A stretch of 64,000 nucleotides of DNA from Chrysopilus asiliformis (taxonomy: Eukaryota; Arthropoda; Insecta; Diptera; Rhagionidae). Location: assembly GCA_964034945.1 (NCBI GenBank), contig OZ035961.1, positions 41,258,184 through 41,322,183 on the forward strand. The letters are read 5' to 3'. Below the pieces are notes generated by a model, which was not told where the DNA came from, did not search any database, and saw only the letters and a program-made list of their open reading frames with translations. Shown in pieces: positions 1-9,859 of this stretch (the first letter of the stretch is position 1; each line of letters begins with the position of its first letter). A program made the position numbers and the translations under genes.

Positions 1-2
1 AC

Positions 3-587
3 GATATTATCGACCTTATGAAAGCACGTAAACAGCGAGAAACCGAGTCATTTGACCAGTTTTACGATGCGATCACCTCTTTTAGCGACCGGTTAAGAGA
101 AAAATTAAGCGAGCGAGAGCTTTTGAAGATTCTACAAAAGAATTTAAGACCGGAAATTAAAGGCGATTTGCTTTATCAGTCCGTTTATAGTATTGATCAC
201 TTGCGTGAACTTTGCTTAAAGAAAGAGTATTATCTCGATGAAATTCGTGGTAAAACTCTATCTCAAAAAGTCGATCAAAATCGTTCAAGACCCTTTACTG
301 CTTTTCCGAAGAGAAATGTATCGGAGCTTGAAGTTGTTGATAATCCACTGGCAGAAGAATGTCAACCAGAATATGACGGCGAAATTGCTGCTATGGCATT
401 GCCCAAACGAGTCCTGAAATGCTGGAATTGTGAAGGTAATCATGTTTTCATGGATTGCGAGCAACCGCCAACTCTGTTTTGTTATGGTTGTGGGTTGAAA
501 AACACCTACAAGCGACAGTGTCCGAAATGCACCCCAAAAAACGAAAGTGCGAGCGTGAGCAACGACAGCCGCCTCCGCTCAAAGTAA
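3..587 (+). CDS. gag: gag polyprotein, C-terminal part (element A)
   Basis: The reading frame is already open at base 3 and runs to a TAA, so the ATG at 18 is internal and this is the C-terminal part of gag. It lines up with the C-terminal half of the element B gag (the KQ-x-RE stretch, then LRPEIKGDL against LQPRLASMI). Gag forms the particle and packages RNA in the cytoplasm. Two cysteine knuckles sit near the end. The first, CWNCEGNHVFMDC, has C-x2-C-x3-H-x4-C, one residue shorter than usual. The second, CYGCGLKNTYKRQC, has threonine where the zinc-binding histidine should be and is followed by CPKC. The frame overlaps pol, which lies in the -1 frame. Confidence 0.85.
   Translation, partial: DIIDLMKARKQRETESFDQFYDAITSFSDRLREKLSERELLKILQKNLRPEIKGDLLYQSVYSIDHLRELCLKKEYYLDEIRGKTLSQKVDQNRSRPFTAFPKRNVSELEVVDNPLAEECQPEYDGEIAAMALPKRVLKCWNCEGNHVFMDCEQPPTLFCYGCGLKNTYKRQCPKCTPKNESASVSNDSRLRSK
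536..542 (+). promoter_or_regulatory. -1 ribosomal frameshift site A AAA AAC
   Basis: The heptamer AAAAAAC lies in the gag frame as A_AAA_AAC (codons 534-536, 537-539, 540-542), which is a canonical eukaryotic -1 slippery site. Slipping back one base enters the pol frame at 542. It lies just downstream of the last CPKC of gag, exactly where element B has its gag/pol switch. I did not fold the downstream RNA for a stimulating structure. Confidence 0.75.
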
Positions 588-3500
588 TTTCAAAATCATC
601 AGACTTATCTTTAACCTCAGACTTACAAAATAACTCAGACGTGTCAACAAATACATTTAAACCACTGCTTCGACCTCTAAAACCCTACCATCAACGTCTT
701 CAGGAATATCGTCTTGCCCGATTCATAATTTTTAGCACACCACCCGTTATTGCTACGTTTCAGCGTTCGCAAGCTACTAGAATCCGTAAACATCCCAAAC
801 GATCCACCGTGAGATGGAGAAGCTTTCGAAATAAATACCACTTCATCAAGCGTGAACTATCTGCTATTGTATCCTTGAATGAGGATGACGTTCGTCCTTA
901 TGCTCAGGTACAGATAAATTCCACCCCTATGTTAGGATTGCTCGATAGTGGAGCATCTGTGAGTTGCGCAGGCAATGATTTCGCAGAAAAACTGTTGGAA
1001 GAAAATGACTGTCTGAAAAGTTATGCAAATGTTCAAACAGCCGACGGAACTCTTCAAAAGATTTATGGTTGTCTTAACGTTCAGGTTACCTTTCGTAACC
1101 AAACGAAAGCTTTAAAATTGTTCTTAGTTCCCCAACTAAAGCAAAAATTATATCTTGGCATTGATTTCTGGTCCGCTTTTGATATAATTCCTAGTTGTAC
1201 AAATGAAATCAAAGTTTCCGAATTAGAATCTGAGAACTCGAATGCCATTCCTTTAACTGCTATGCAGAGAGATCGATTAGAAACGGTCAAAAGTCTATTT
1301 CCTTCTTCCGTGAAGAATGGACTTGGCCGAACTACCCTTTGTCAACATATTATCGATGTTGGCGAAGCAAAACCTATCAAGCAGCGTCATTTTGCTGTCT
1401 CGCCTGCTGTAGAGAAACTTCTTTACAAAGAACTCGATCGTATGTTGTCATTGGACATCATCGAAGAAAGCAAGAGTGAGTGGAGTAGTCCTGTCGTTCT
1501 TATACGGAAGCCTGACCGCGTTCGACTCTGTCTTGACTCAAGGAAGCTGAATAAGCATACGAAAAAGGACGCATACCCCTTACCCTTGATCGATGGAATT
1601 CTTAGCAGACTGCCGAAAGCCAAAGTGATATCCAAATTGGATTTGAAAGAAGCTTTCTGGCAGATTCCGCTCGAACTATCTTCACGCGAAAAAACAGCTT
1701 TCACTGTTCCAGGGAGACCCCTATATCAGTATAAAGTCATGCCATACGGTTTATGTAATGCCCCTCAAACCCTTTGCCGTTTAATGGATTGCGTAATACC
1801 ACCCCATCTCAGAAATGAGGTATTTGTATACTTGGACGATCTTCTGATCATATCCGAAGATTTTCAAACACATTTACGAGTATTGAGAGAAGTAGCAGAA
1901 CATCTTCATGATGCTGGTCTGACCCTCAACATGGAGAAAAGTCAGTTCTGTCTGAAGTCCGTTAAATACCTCGGTTTCATAGTTGGCGGCGGATGCATTA
2001 GTACTGATGTAGAAAAAATTTCCGCTATTGTTGAATATTCCCCTCCAAAAACAGTTAGAGAAGTTCGTCGATTCTTAGGTTTAGCAGGCTGGTATCGTCG
2101 TTTCATTGCGAATTTTTCCAGCTTAACTGCTCCGATCACAGACTTGCTGAAAAAAGGAAAAAGTTTTTCATGGACACCGGAAGCCCAAAAATCTTTCGAC
2201 GAAATCAAAAAACAGTTGTCTTCGTCACCTGTCCTAATCAACCCTGATTACAACAAGCCATTCACGATTCAGTGTGACGCTTGTCATACTGGAATGGGTG
2301 CTGTGCTACTACAGGTAGATGAAGAAGGAATAGAACGTCCTGTTGCGTTTATGTCTCAGAAATTCAACAAAGCTCAACGGAATTATTCTGTTACAGAGCA
2401 AGAATGTTTTGCGGCAGTACTCGCAATAAAAAAGTTTCGAGGATATGTGGAAGGACATAAGTTCAAAGTTGTGACTGATCACGCGAGCTTAAAATGGTTG
2501 ATGGCTCAAACTGACCTCAACGGCCGCCTCGCCAGGTGGAGTCTCAAGCTACAAGGATTCAGTTTCGACATTGAGCATCGGAAAGGTAGTCTCAATGTTG
2601 TGCCCGATGTATTGTCCCGAATTCCATACGACGATTCCGAAATGGTAGTACATGCTCTGTCTGAAGTTCCCCTGTCAATCGATCTATCTTCTCCTCATTT
2701 CCATAGCGAAAAATACAATCGTCTCAAAGATCAAATCACGAAAAACTCAGCAAATCTGCCAGATTTGAAAATAATAGACGATTATGTTTATAAAAGAACG
2801 ACATTTTCTACTGGAAATTTAGGATTTGATGAAAATGGATGGAAGCTTTGGGTACCCGAAGAAATGACGGAAGTTTTGATTGATTCTGCTCATTCACCAC
2901 CTATGTCTTCACACGGAGGCATTCGAAAGACATTAGAAAGACTTCGTGAACACTTTTATTGGCCTTTAATGGTAAAACAAGTCCGAAGTGTTGTTCTTCG
3001 TTGTGATGTTTGCAAACAGACAAAACCGCCCAACAAAATACTTAGACCACCAATGGGATCTTTGTATGAAACATCTAGACCTTTTCAGAAACTCTATATG
3101 GACCTATTAGGACCATATCCACGTTCCAAATCTGGTAATATTGGAATATTGATAATTCTAGATCATTTCTCGAAGTTTCCGTTCTTAAAACCATTGAAAA
3201 AGTTTTCGGCAAATCTCATATGCAAGTATTTAGAAAACGAAATTTTCTTAACATACGGTATTCCTGAGTCAATCATGACTGACAATGGTTCACAGTTCAA
3301 GTCGGTTATGTTTAACGAACTGCTAGGTAGCTATGGGATCAAACACACATATACCGCCATATATTCTCCACAGGCGAATGCCTCAGAGCGGGTTAACCGG
3401 TCTATCCTGAATGGTATTCGCGCATACATAGACCAAGACCACACCCGTTGGGATGAAAAATTACCCCAGATAACCTTTTCTTTGCGTAGTTCTGTACATC

Positions 3501-3916
3501 AAGCCACCGGATTTTCACCGTATCAGGTTCTATTTGGCCAGAACATGATTAGTCACGGATCCCTTTACAAGATCCTTAAAGATATCGACTCTTTGAGCGA
3601 GAATGACCTTGCCGTAGAACGTCCGGATAAACTGCAATTAGTGCGTCTAAAAACCAAAGAAAACATCGGAAAAGCGTACGAAAAAGCTTGTAAGATCTAC
3701 AACACTCGGCAGAGAGATGTTTGTTACCATGTTGGACAAGAATTGTTTAGGCGAAACTTCACCTTGAGTAACGCTGGACAAAAATATAACCACAAATTCG
3801 CACCCTTATTCCTAAAGGCCAGAGTGAGAAAGAAAATTGGGAAAAGTCTATATGAGATAGAAGATCTGAATGGAAAGTTAGTAGGAATTTTCCACGCAAA
3901 GGACCTACACGCATGA
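542..3916 (+). CDS. pol: pol polyprotein (protease-RT-RNase H-integrase), element A
   Basis: Intact frame of about 1,125 codons entered by -1 frameshift; the first in-frame ATG (527) precedes the slip site, so independent initiation looks unlikely. Protease: LLDSGASVS near 940-965. Reverse transcriptase: LDLKEAFWQ, MPYGLCNAP and the catalytic YLDD at 1829-1840. RNase H: IQCDACHTG, TEQECFAA and VTDHASLKW. Integrase: zinc-binding H-x6-H...C-x2-C followed by the catalytic triad, D at 3101, D at 3281 and E at 3386, with the same spacing as element B. The C-terminus ends in a short LYEIEDLNG-type fold like element B, with no chromodomain. No stop or frameshift is visible, so the enzyme could be functional, though this copy's 5' part is outside the window. 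Confidence 0.92.
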   Translation, partial: RKCEREQRQPPPLKVISKSSDLSLTSDLQNNSDVSTNTFKPLLRPLKPYHQRLQEYRLARFIIFSTPPVIATFQRSQATRIRKHPKRSTVRWRSFRNKYHFIKRELSAIVSLNEDDVRPYAQVQINSTPMLGLLDSGASVSCAGNDFAEKLLEENDCLKSYANVQTADGTLQKIYGCLNVQVTFRNQTKALKLFLVPQLKQKLYLGIDFWSAFDIIPSCTNEIKVSELESENSNAIPLTAMQRDRLETVKSLFPSSVKNGLGRTTLCQHIIDVGEAKPIKQRHFAVSPAVEKLLYKELDRMLSLDIIEESKSEWSSPVVLIRKPDRVRLCLDSRKLNKHTKKDAYPLPLIDGILSRLPKAKVISKLDLKEAFWQIPLELSSREKTAFTVPGRPLYQYKVMPYGLCNAPQTLCRLMDCVIPPHLRNEVFVYLDDLLIISEDFQTHLRVLREVAEHLHDAGLTLNMEKSQFCLKSVKYLGFIVGGGCISTDVEKISAIVEYSPPKTVREVRRFLGLAGWYRRFIANFSSLTAPITDLLKKGKSFSWTPEAQKSFDEIKKQLSSSPVLINPDYNKPFTIQCDACHTGMGAVLLQVDEEGIERPVAFMSQKFNKAQRNYSVTEQECFAAVLAIKKFRGYVEGHKFKVVTDHASLKWLMAQTDLNGRLARWSLKLQGFSFDIEHRKGSLNVVPDVLSRIPYDDSEMVVHALSEVPLSIDLSSPHFHSEKYNRLKDQITKNSANLPDLKIIDDYVYKRTTFSTGNLGFDENGWKLWVPEEMTEVLIDSAHSPPMSSHGGIRKTLERLREHFYWPLMVKQVRSVVLRCDVCKQTKPPNKILRPPMGSLYETSRPFQKLYMDLLGPYPRSKSGNIGILIILDHFSKFPFLKPLKKFSANLICKYLENEIFLTYGIPESIMTDNGSQFKSVMFNELLGSYGIKHTYTAIYSPQANASERVNRSILNGIRAYIDQDHTRWDEKLPQITFSLRSSVHQATGFSPYQVLFGQNMISHGSLYKILKDIDSLSENDLAVERPDKLQLVRLKTKENIGKAYEKACKIYNTRQRDVCYHVGQELFRRNFTLSNAGQKYNHKFAPLFLKARVRKKIGKSLYEIEDLNGKLVGIFHAKDLHA

Positions 3917-4697
3917 TAGCCGTTTTCAGCTTCTGCGATTGGATTTACACCTGCACGCATAACCTGCCCTGTTGCGGCCAGCTTTTTTTTCCAAGAGAAA
4001 AAAAAAATCAAAAAGAAATCCAATTGAACTTTCAGAGCAATCAATTTCATTTTCTTTTTCTCATTAATCCGAGTCTCACCTATAAAAAAATTTTTGCATA
4101 TTCCCTTCGCGTTTCCCCGATAGCTCATTCGCTAAGTTTGCTTTTGTTTCAATTTGACCAAATCCGAATTCAATCAAATAGAAAAATAGTCCCTTTGAAA
4201 ATTTAACTGTTGGTTACTTTTGATACTTCGATCAATGCAAAGTGCTCAGAACCAATGAAACGCGCCTATTACGCTTTTGTTTCATCACTTTGTATGAGCC
4301 GCGTTGGCATCACTGTATTGTTCTTGGATTCAGACCGTTCTTAAAACCCGTTTTGATCAAAGCAAATTGACCATCGAACGATCGATTGCAAACAATAAAT
4401 CTTCCTTTTTCGATTTGACCATCGGCTTAGAAGCAGCCAGTGAAAGTTTTAAATTGCTGCCGTGAAAAAAAAAAATATTTTTTTTCCTCCAGGTGGTTTT
4501 TTTTGATTGGAAAGCCTCGACGATCTTTATCGTTTTCCACGATTTCTGTTTAATCGCCGGTGTGCGATCGTCGAATTTTCATTCGGAAAAACAAGGATAC
4601 CCCGAGAAGGTAAAATTTTGTTGAATTTTGCACGTGTTTTCTGTGCTCCCGTTTTTTTCACATCGCTAATTCCCTTTCTGTGCGGGATTTTAGGGGT
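3917..4697 (+). other. 3' noncoding region of element A
   Basis: No reading frame with protein-like character follows the pol stop. There is a purine-rich run at 3993-4020 that could serve as a polypurine tract and further A/T homopolymers near 4465-4505. In element B the equivalent spacer before the LTR is 644 bp. Confidence 0.45.
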
Positions 4698-4990
4698 TCC
4701 CGTAACACGTTAAAATCGATTCCTGTAACACGTTAAAATCGATTCCTGTAACACGTTAAAATCGGTTCCTGTAACACGTTAAAATCGATTCCTGTAACAC
4801 GTTAAAATCGATTCCTGTAACACGTTAAAATCGATTCCTGTAACACGTTAAAATCGATTCCTGTAACACGTTAAAATCGATTCCTGTAACACGTTAAAAT
4901 CGATTCCTGTAAAACGTTTAAAATCGATTCCTGTAAAACGTTTAAAATCGATTCAAGTAAAACGTTTAAAATCGGTTCCAGTAAGAAGTT
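4698..4990 (+). repeat. 23-24 bp tandem array, about 12 copies
   Basis: Twelve head-to-tail units built on the core TGTAACACGTTAAAATCG. The first nine are 23 bp and nearly identical; the last three are 24 bp with TGTAAAACGTTTAAAATCG, so the array has two homogenised blocks. A decayed thirteenth unit follows. The core resembles the first bases of the element B LTR (TGTAATAAACGCG on its own strand), so the array may lie at the start of the element A 3' LTR; that is inference. Confidence 0.9.
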
Positions 4991-6168
4991 GAAAACAAAT
5001 TTTGCTTTAAAACAACAATTGTGAATCCTGAATCATCGTAGAAGGGGTAAAACCTCTAAACTTTATGCTCTTACATCCGGCTGAGTTTCTCCGGAAAAAC
5101 GTGGTGGACTTCCTAGGCGGAAAGTAATCCATAAAATCCACACTATTATTCAACTTTAAACGTATGTTGTTCCTGTTTCCTGTTTAATGTATTGCTGACC
5201 ACATGTGCTCATCAAATTTTTGATAAACCGTTTTGCGGCTAAGGTTATATAAGGATCCAGAATCACATTTTATATCGATCCTGAATCATCTTTTATAAGT
5301 ATCCAGAATCATCTTTATTTAAAATCATCCTAAAATAAGAAAACATAAAGTGTGAAAGAACGCATTAAAATTTTCATCATAAGTTTTAAAGGAATTTCAG
5401 GAGAGTTGCTGCTACGCCAGATCTGTCGTGGGAGACAACATTTTATATCAGGTATTTTCTTAATGTATCAGTGATTTTAATGCGATCTTATTAATTTGAA
5501 AAACTAATTTCAAAAAGTAAAATTTTTATATATATATTTTTTTTAATGAATTGTGTCTACGCGTTGATTATTCATGCGCCAAATCGAGCGCTTGCGCACG
5601 TTTTTTTTTTATTAGATTCGTTTTTGAATTATTCAAAGATTTTGTTCTACTTTAAAATTTAAAATTCTGGTAATTATTGCCACTTTAATTTTCCAACCAA
5701 ATTTTCTATTGCATTATATATGATCTTTCCTTGAAAGTTTAGAATTATTTATTCAATTTCTGATGTATTTAGTTCTTAGAGTTTCGTTTTTGATTAAATT
5801 TGAAATAACTTGAAGATAATGTTTTGGTAATTTACCTCTCCTAAGACCCCTCCGCCACACTAACATTATGGGAGCCCGAAAAAATTGTGATTTCGGTTTA
5901 CAAGGGCTAAAGGAAGGGAAGGGCCGGCTCATTAAACACCATCGAAGTGAGTCAATCATTGTTCGTTAAATTTCGGTGTGATATCGCGTTCGTTTAGAGT
6001 GTATAAAAATAATTTTGAAATTAAATTCCGTGCACACAAACTTTTTGGAAGGACCGATATGGTGGCTGGCATCACAAGATCCCACCCCCCTGACTTGAGC
6101 TAGCGGACGAGACTAGTTGTGTGCCGTGTACCAGCTTCCATAACCCACGTGTATTAAAATTCTAACCC
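4991..6168. other. AT-rich interval without a recognisable gene
   Basis: May contain the rest of the element A 3' LTR. The stretch 5840-6140 is richer in GC and holds a short leader-like segment, but neither a terminal repeat nor a protein-like frame could be supported. Nothing else is seen. Confidence 0.4.
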
Positions 6169-6281
6169 TCGTGTCCTAAGAAAAATGGCGCCCATCGTGG
6201 GGCCACATGCTAAAGGCAACCGCCCAAAGCACGTGTCCTAACTAAAATGGCGTCCAACGTGGGACCCAAGGCTCGTGTCCT
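6169..6281. repeat. Degenerate direct repeat with CGTGTCCTAA core
   Basis: The segment CGTGTCCTAA followed by AAATGGCGYCCA and CGTGGGRCC occurs twice (from 6171 and 6233), and CGTGTCCTAAC starts a third time at 6275, directly at the point where the pogo homology stops. Confidence 0.6.
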
Positions 6282-6554
6282 AACAATTGGTACATTTGCA
6301 CTTCTTTGCATTTTAAACCAATCAAGAAGTGCAATTTCAACATCCTTATGTTGGGCACTTCGAATTTTTTTCTTCTTGAGAGTAGATTGCGTAAAACTTT
6401 TTTCAATCTTGACTTTATCCTTCAAAATTGTTGAAATAGTGGAATGAGATACATAAAATTCCTTAGCCAAAGGATTGTTTGATTCCCCTTTCTCCAATCG
6501 CCAAATAATTGCCATCTTTTCCTCGATACTAAATTGTCGCCTTTTAGCATTCAT
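6282..6554 (-). pseudogene. pogo/Tigger transposase N-terminus (CENP-B-type HTH), truncated
   Basis: Read on the minus strand from an ATG at 6554, the product starts MNAKRRQFSIEEKMAII and continues through STISTILKDK to KMQRSANVPI. This is the N-terminal helix-turn-helix DNA-binding region of pogo/Tigger transposases and CENP-B relatives (established family feature). The homology stops at 6282, after about 90 residues; the second HTH and the DDE catalytic domain are missing and the frame runs into an unrelated direct repeat. About 100 bases upstream of the ATG (minus strand) the element is interrupted by a LINE; beyond that insertion a pogo-like terminus lies near 7846. It is a dead fragment. 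Confidence 0.7.
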
Positions 6555-6659
6555 TGTGAAATTCACAGTATAAACTACGAAATAAACTGAATTAACACAA
6601 CGTAGATGCACAAAACTTTGGCAGAACTGATTAGGGGAATTCCCGAAAAGTTCCAACTT

Positions 6660-7541
6660 AGGTTAGGTTAGGTTGAGAAGACCGCGCGCGCCCAGGCGTG
6701 AGCACAGCGCTACACTCGGAGGCCTACAGGCCCATTGTGATGTCTTCGGTACTCATAAGACCTTTCATCAAACTAGCTGATCCTATTTGAACCAGCCCGA
6801 CTTGTTGACGAAGCTCAGCATATCCTCGAGTGGGTGGTTGCCAAGCTCCGTCAGGCCACTATAAAATCTGGCCCCAAGCGTCCCATACCGGCGTGCTTGT
6901 AGGGCTGGACACTCACAGAGTAAGTGTTTCACGGTCTCCGGCTCCTCCTCGTCACCACAACTGCGGCAAAAATCATTTGCGGCCGCGCGCCACCTATCAA
7001 TTATACTTTTTGCGCATTCGATCGGCATTTCGACCGAGCGGTCCGCGCTCTCCATAGCCATTTCGGTCCCTAGCTTTGCCAGCTCTTCAACTCTCTCATT
7101 GCCATTTATGTTGCTGTGCCCGGGGACCCAGCAAAGTCTAACGGCATGTTGGAGGCCGAGTTGATTGAGTGCTCTGCGGCAATTAGACACGGTCTTTGAC
7201 TTGATCGTCGATGAATCCAGTGCCTTAATTGCCGCCTGACTGTCGACGTAGATTGAGACCCTTGTTCTGGGCAGTTCTCTCGTCATTATCAAGCTTGCAG
7301 CCGCACTTATGGCGTAGACCTCAGCTTGAAATACACTGCTTTCATCAGGCAGTTTGTAGCTCCTTTGGAGGTCAAGGTTATCCGAGAACACTCCCGCCCC
7401 TGTGCCTTCTCCAGTCTTAGATCCATCCGTGTAAACCGAGACCTCTTGCTCGTCTATGACGCTGCCGAGATCCCAAAGTCTCCTTTCAGGAATCAAAACC
7501 GAGAAGTTCACATTCATATTCAGGTGAGGTATACAGTAATC
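6660..7541 (-). mobile_element. 5'-truncated LINE with 12-bp target duplication
   Basis: The insertion is bounded by perfect direct repeats AAGTTCCAACTT at 6648-6659 and 7542-7553. On the minus strand it starts inside an RNase H domain and ends in a short CCTAA-type tail (TTAGG repeats on the plus strand, 6660-6675). 5' truncation, a simple 3' tail and a target duplication are hallmarks of target-primed reverse transcription. It sits inside the pogo-like element, so it is the younger of the two. Confidence 0.88.
6783..7541 (-). pseudogene. LINE ORF2 C-terminus: RNase H and CCHC tail
   Basis: About 250 codons without a true start. RNase H motifs are clear: VYTDGSK, QAEVYAI and IYVDSQAAI with the acidic residues, then WVPGHSNINGNE; the usual last aspartate (AD in related LINEs) reads VE here. 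The tail FCRSCGDEEEPETVKHLLCECPAL is the zinc-binding end typical of I/LOA/Jockey-related LINEs. Between RNase H and the zinc segment only a short IIDRWRAAAND linker remains, where family members usually have some 40-50 more residues, suggesting an internal in-frame deletion. The remnant is open, but lacks endonuclease and reverse transcriptase, so it is not autonomous. Confidence 0.82.
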
Positions 7542-7774
7542 AAGTTCCAACTTTCATTTAATGACTTAAGCAAATGACGTTTAGAAGTGCAACAAGTTTG
7601 CCCATCCATACGAGTCGTGGCGCTAGCAACGCGCTGAGCTGCAAATTGGGCAAAAACTAGGGTATCTGACATGGCGGACAATTTAGAACATTTGTTAAAA
7701 ACTTAATCTACCAGGTTTTGATTTTTTTCTATGAGATCTTAAATTTCGGTCGTTATAAACGATATTTTTTTCTG

Positions 7775-7846
7775 TTTTCGTAGAAAAAGGGGTCGTTAAA
7801 GCCGATATGTCGTTATAACCGGTGTCGTTATAACCGGATTCCACTG
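7775..7846 (-). repeat. pogo/mariner-type terminus with repeated GGTTATAACGAC
   Basis: On the minus strand the end reads TA then CAGTGGAATCCGGTTATAAC, with GGTTATAACGACA repeated twice. CAGT-starting termini flanked by TA and subterminal repeats fit pogo/Tigger elements. It is oriented correctly to be the 5' end of the element whose transposase relic lies at 6282-6554. Confidence 0.6.
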
Positions 7847-7848
7847 TA

Positions 7849-9550
7849 TTCTAAAATAATTTGATTTTTTTAAATAATGTCAAAACATCGAAACCCCGTT
7901 AATCGCGATTTTAAATTGTGAAGTTTTTAAGATAAAGCTCATGGAATAAAGAATATTTTTGGAATGATTTCTCAATCTCAGTTGAATAATTACAATTTCT
8001 TGAATTTTTTTTTGCTTTTTTTCCCTGCTCGAAACCTGTTGAACTCTATTTCTGAATTTCAAAGTTTAGGAAGTGAATAGAATAATTCTTCTTTGGTCAA
8101 TAATTTGATCTAAATGTTGTCGACAATATTATGTTTGACGAAAAACCAAATTACATTTGCAGTTCACAAAAAACATTTTTTACAAAGGGATAAAAAACCA
8201 CAGAATTAGATAAAATATTTCCTTTTCACTCCACATACTAAAAATATTTCAATCTTCTAGTCAATACGGGATTCTCTACGCATTGCATTTCATTAATGAA
8301 TATTGATAACTGGTTGAAAAAAAACATTCCTGATTGAATATGATATCATATGTAAACACTGAGCAGCCTTTAGTTCATTAAACTTGACATTGAACTTAAA
8401 GAGAAAAAATTGTGAATGAGAGAATATCCTTTTTTTCAAAATGCTTGCAAGAAAATTGAACTTTTTTGTTTTGAAAACTATTCGACATAAAAAAAAGAGA
8501 ATTGAAGAAAGAAAATACTTTAGAGCTAATAAACAATCGCAGACAGTAGACGTTTAATTTTTTCCCATCAGTTTAATGGAAACTCATGAAAATGCATACT
8601 TAAGGAAACATAAAAGAGAAAACTCAAAGAATACAAAATTAGCTCTTCATCTTCAAGCTAAACTTAGAAAAAGGAAACTGTTCCCAAGAAATCGACACTT
8701 GTTCCTTTCAATAAACGTCTGTCTGCCCATATAATAATAATAGAAAATCCACACATGCTCACTATCACATATCCGGTAAGAATTTCAAGGATAAGACAAT
8801 TATCTCACAATGGTGTATGTATGTATGATTTCGAAGAGAATTACTCTTATACACTGAATTCAATGGTTTAGCAAGCAGCAATTTGGGTTTCTTTGGAGTA
8901 TGCGAAAAGGATGGATTCGTGTTTGACAGTTTCTTATTCTTCTGAACTAATCAATAGTTGGGATATGTCAATTCTCTCCGAATTCCTTTCAACTCCGAGC
9001 GAAAATGTGGAAATTCAGCGGAATAACAAGTAAAGATTTAAAATTAGCTGAATTGTGCCGCACACATTGACCGCATGTGTCCTTTTTGTGTGATTGTATT
9101 GGGTTTTCCTGCGCATAGACTGGAGTATGGGTTCATAAATGTATCTCTAGCAATAATTTTTCTCTCATTTTCTTACTCTTTGCTCCCTAGATACGCGCAT
9201 ACAAGTGTAAAAACTTGTTTCGATAGTCTACTAATATTTTCAAAGATCCCAGACGCAGTCGCGGTAATCCCGCCGATAAGATGCCGATTGTGTATCTGGT
9301 AGATACTTTTCAATAATATTGGGTACCTACGATGAATAAAAAGTTCACCTATCTGGACATTATTCTCCTACACGAGGTACACAAGTGTAAGTACTCGAAA
9401 TGATGCCTTTGATCTCAACAGATGCCACTGGAATAACACTATTCGAGTCTGTCTTTAAGTTGGATGCCGCTAGCGGTGGCTGGAAGATCGGGGAGCAGCA
9501 AAGATAGTCGAAAGTCTCAGCTGAAATTGTTGGAGCAGAATATCTGGAAT
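7849..9550. other. No recognisable feature
   Basis: AT-rich unique sequence. Short frames are present on both strands but have biased A/T composition and no motif. No inverted or tandem repeat of note was seen. Confidence 0.4.
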
Positions 9551-9559
9551 AATAATGCT

Positions 9560-9850
9560 GGATTGGACAGATATAGATGGAAGTGCAAGAAGAGAATCCC
9601 ATCAAACCGGTTCCTTCTAGTTGAATTCTTGTGGCACGAACTTGGATTGTTTGGACCATCGGCTGGCTGCTTCATCTTCTTCATCTTCGATCGGATCAGA
9701 TGCAATGTACTCTTATTGAACTTTTCGAAAATATGTGCGGCTAGCTTGGCCGGAGAGTTCAATTGTGCACACAAGACAGCTGAGCTTCCATAAACCAAGT
9801 ATAGATAGATGGGGTTATCTTTGCATGGAAGGTTCTTCTGGTATGGTACC
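9560..9850 (-). other. Exon-like patch, function unknown
   Basis: A locally less AT-rich stretch. On the minus strand one frame is open for over 100 codons (contains VYGSSAVLCAQLNSPAKLAA) and an overlapping frame ends in a protein-like acidic tail, SDPIEDEEDEAASRWSKQ, shortly before a TAG. Neither has a convincing start or splice signals. It could be a decayed exon or a chance open stretch; I do not recognise the protein. Confidence 0.25.
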
Positions 9851-9859
9851 TTCTATACA

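Larger units (their letters stand above)
1..4990 (+). mobile_element. Ty3-type LTR retrotransposon A, 3' part
   Basis: The window opens inside gag, so the 5' LTR, leader and first half of gag lie off the left edge. Order seen: end of gag, -1 slippery site, intact pol, noncoding tail, 23-bp tandem array. The pol order (protease, reverse transcriptase, RNase H, integrase) is that of Ty3 elements. The residue signatures are close to those of element B at 37-48 kb but clearly diverged, so A and B are different families of one lineage, which I infer to be Osvaldo/Ulysses-like. The right end cannot be fixed because no second LTR is present for comparison; it may run beyond the array. Confidence 0.85.

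Noticed and set aside
3724..4128. 134-codon minus-strand frame
   Set aside because: Shadow of pol and its 3' region; no protein-like features.
4685..4990. CRISPR-like array
   Set aside because: Units are contiguous with no spacers, in an insect retrotransposon context.
5840..6140. Second retrotransposon leader with primer-binding site
   Set aside because: No LTR edge or clear tRNA complement could be found nearby.
6660..6675. TTAGG repeats as a true telomere or telomere-targeted insertion
   Set aside because: Only three units, exactly at the 3' end of a LINE with a target duplication; better explained as the LINE tail.
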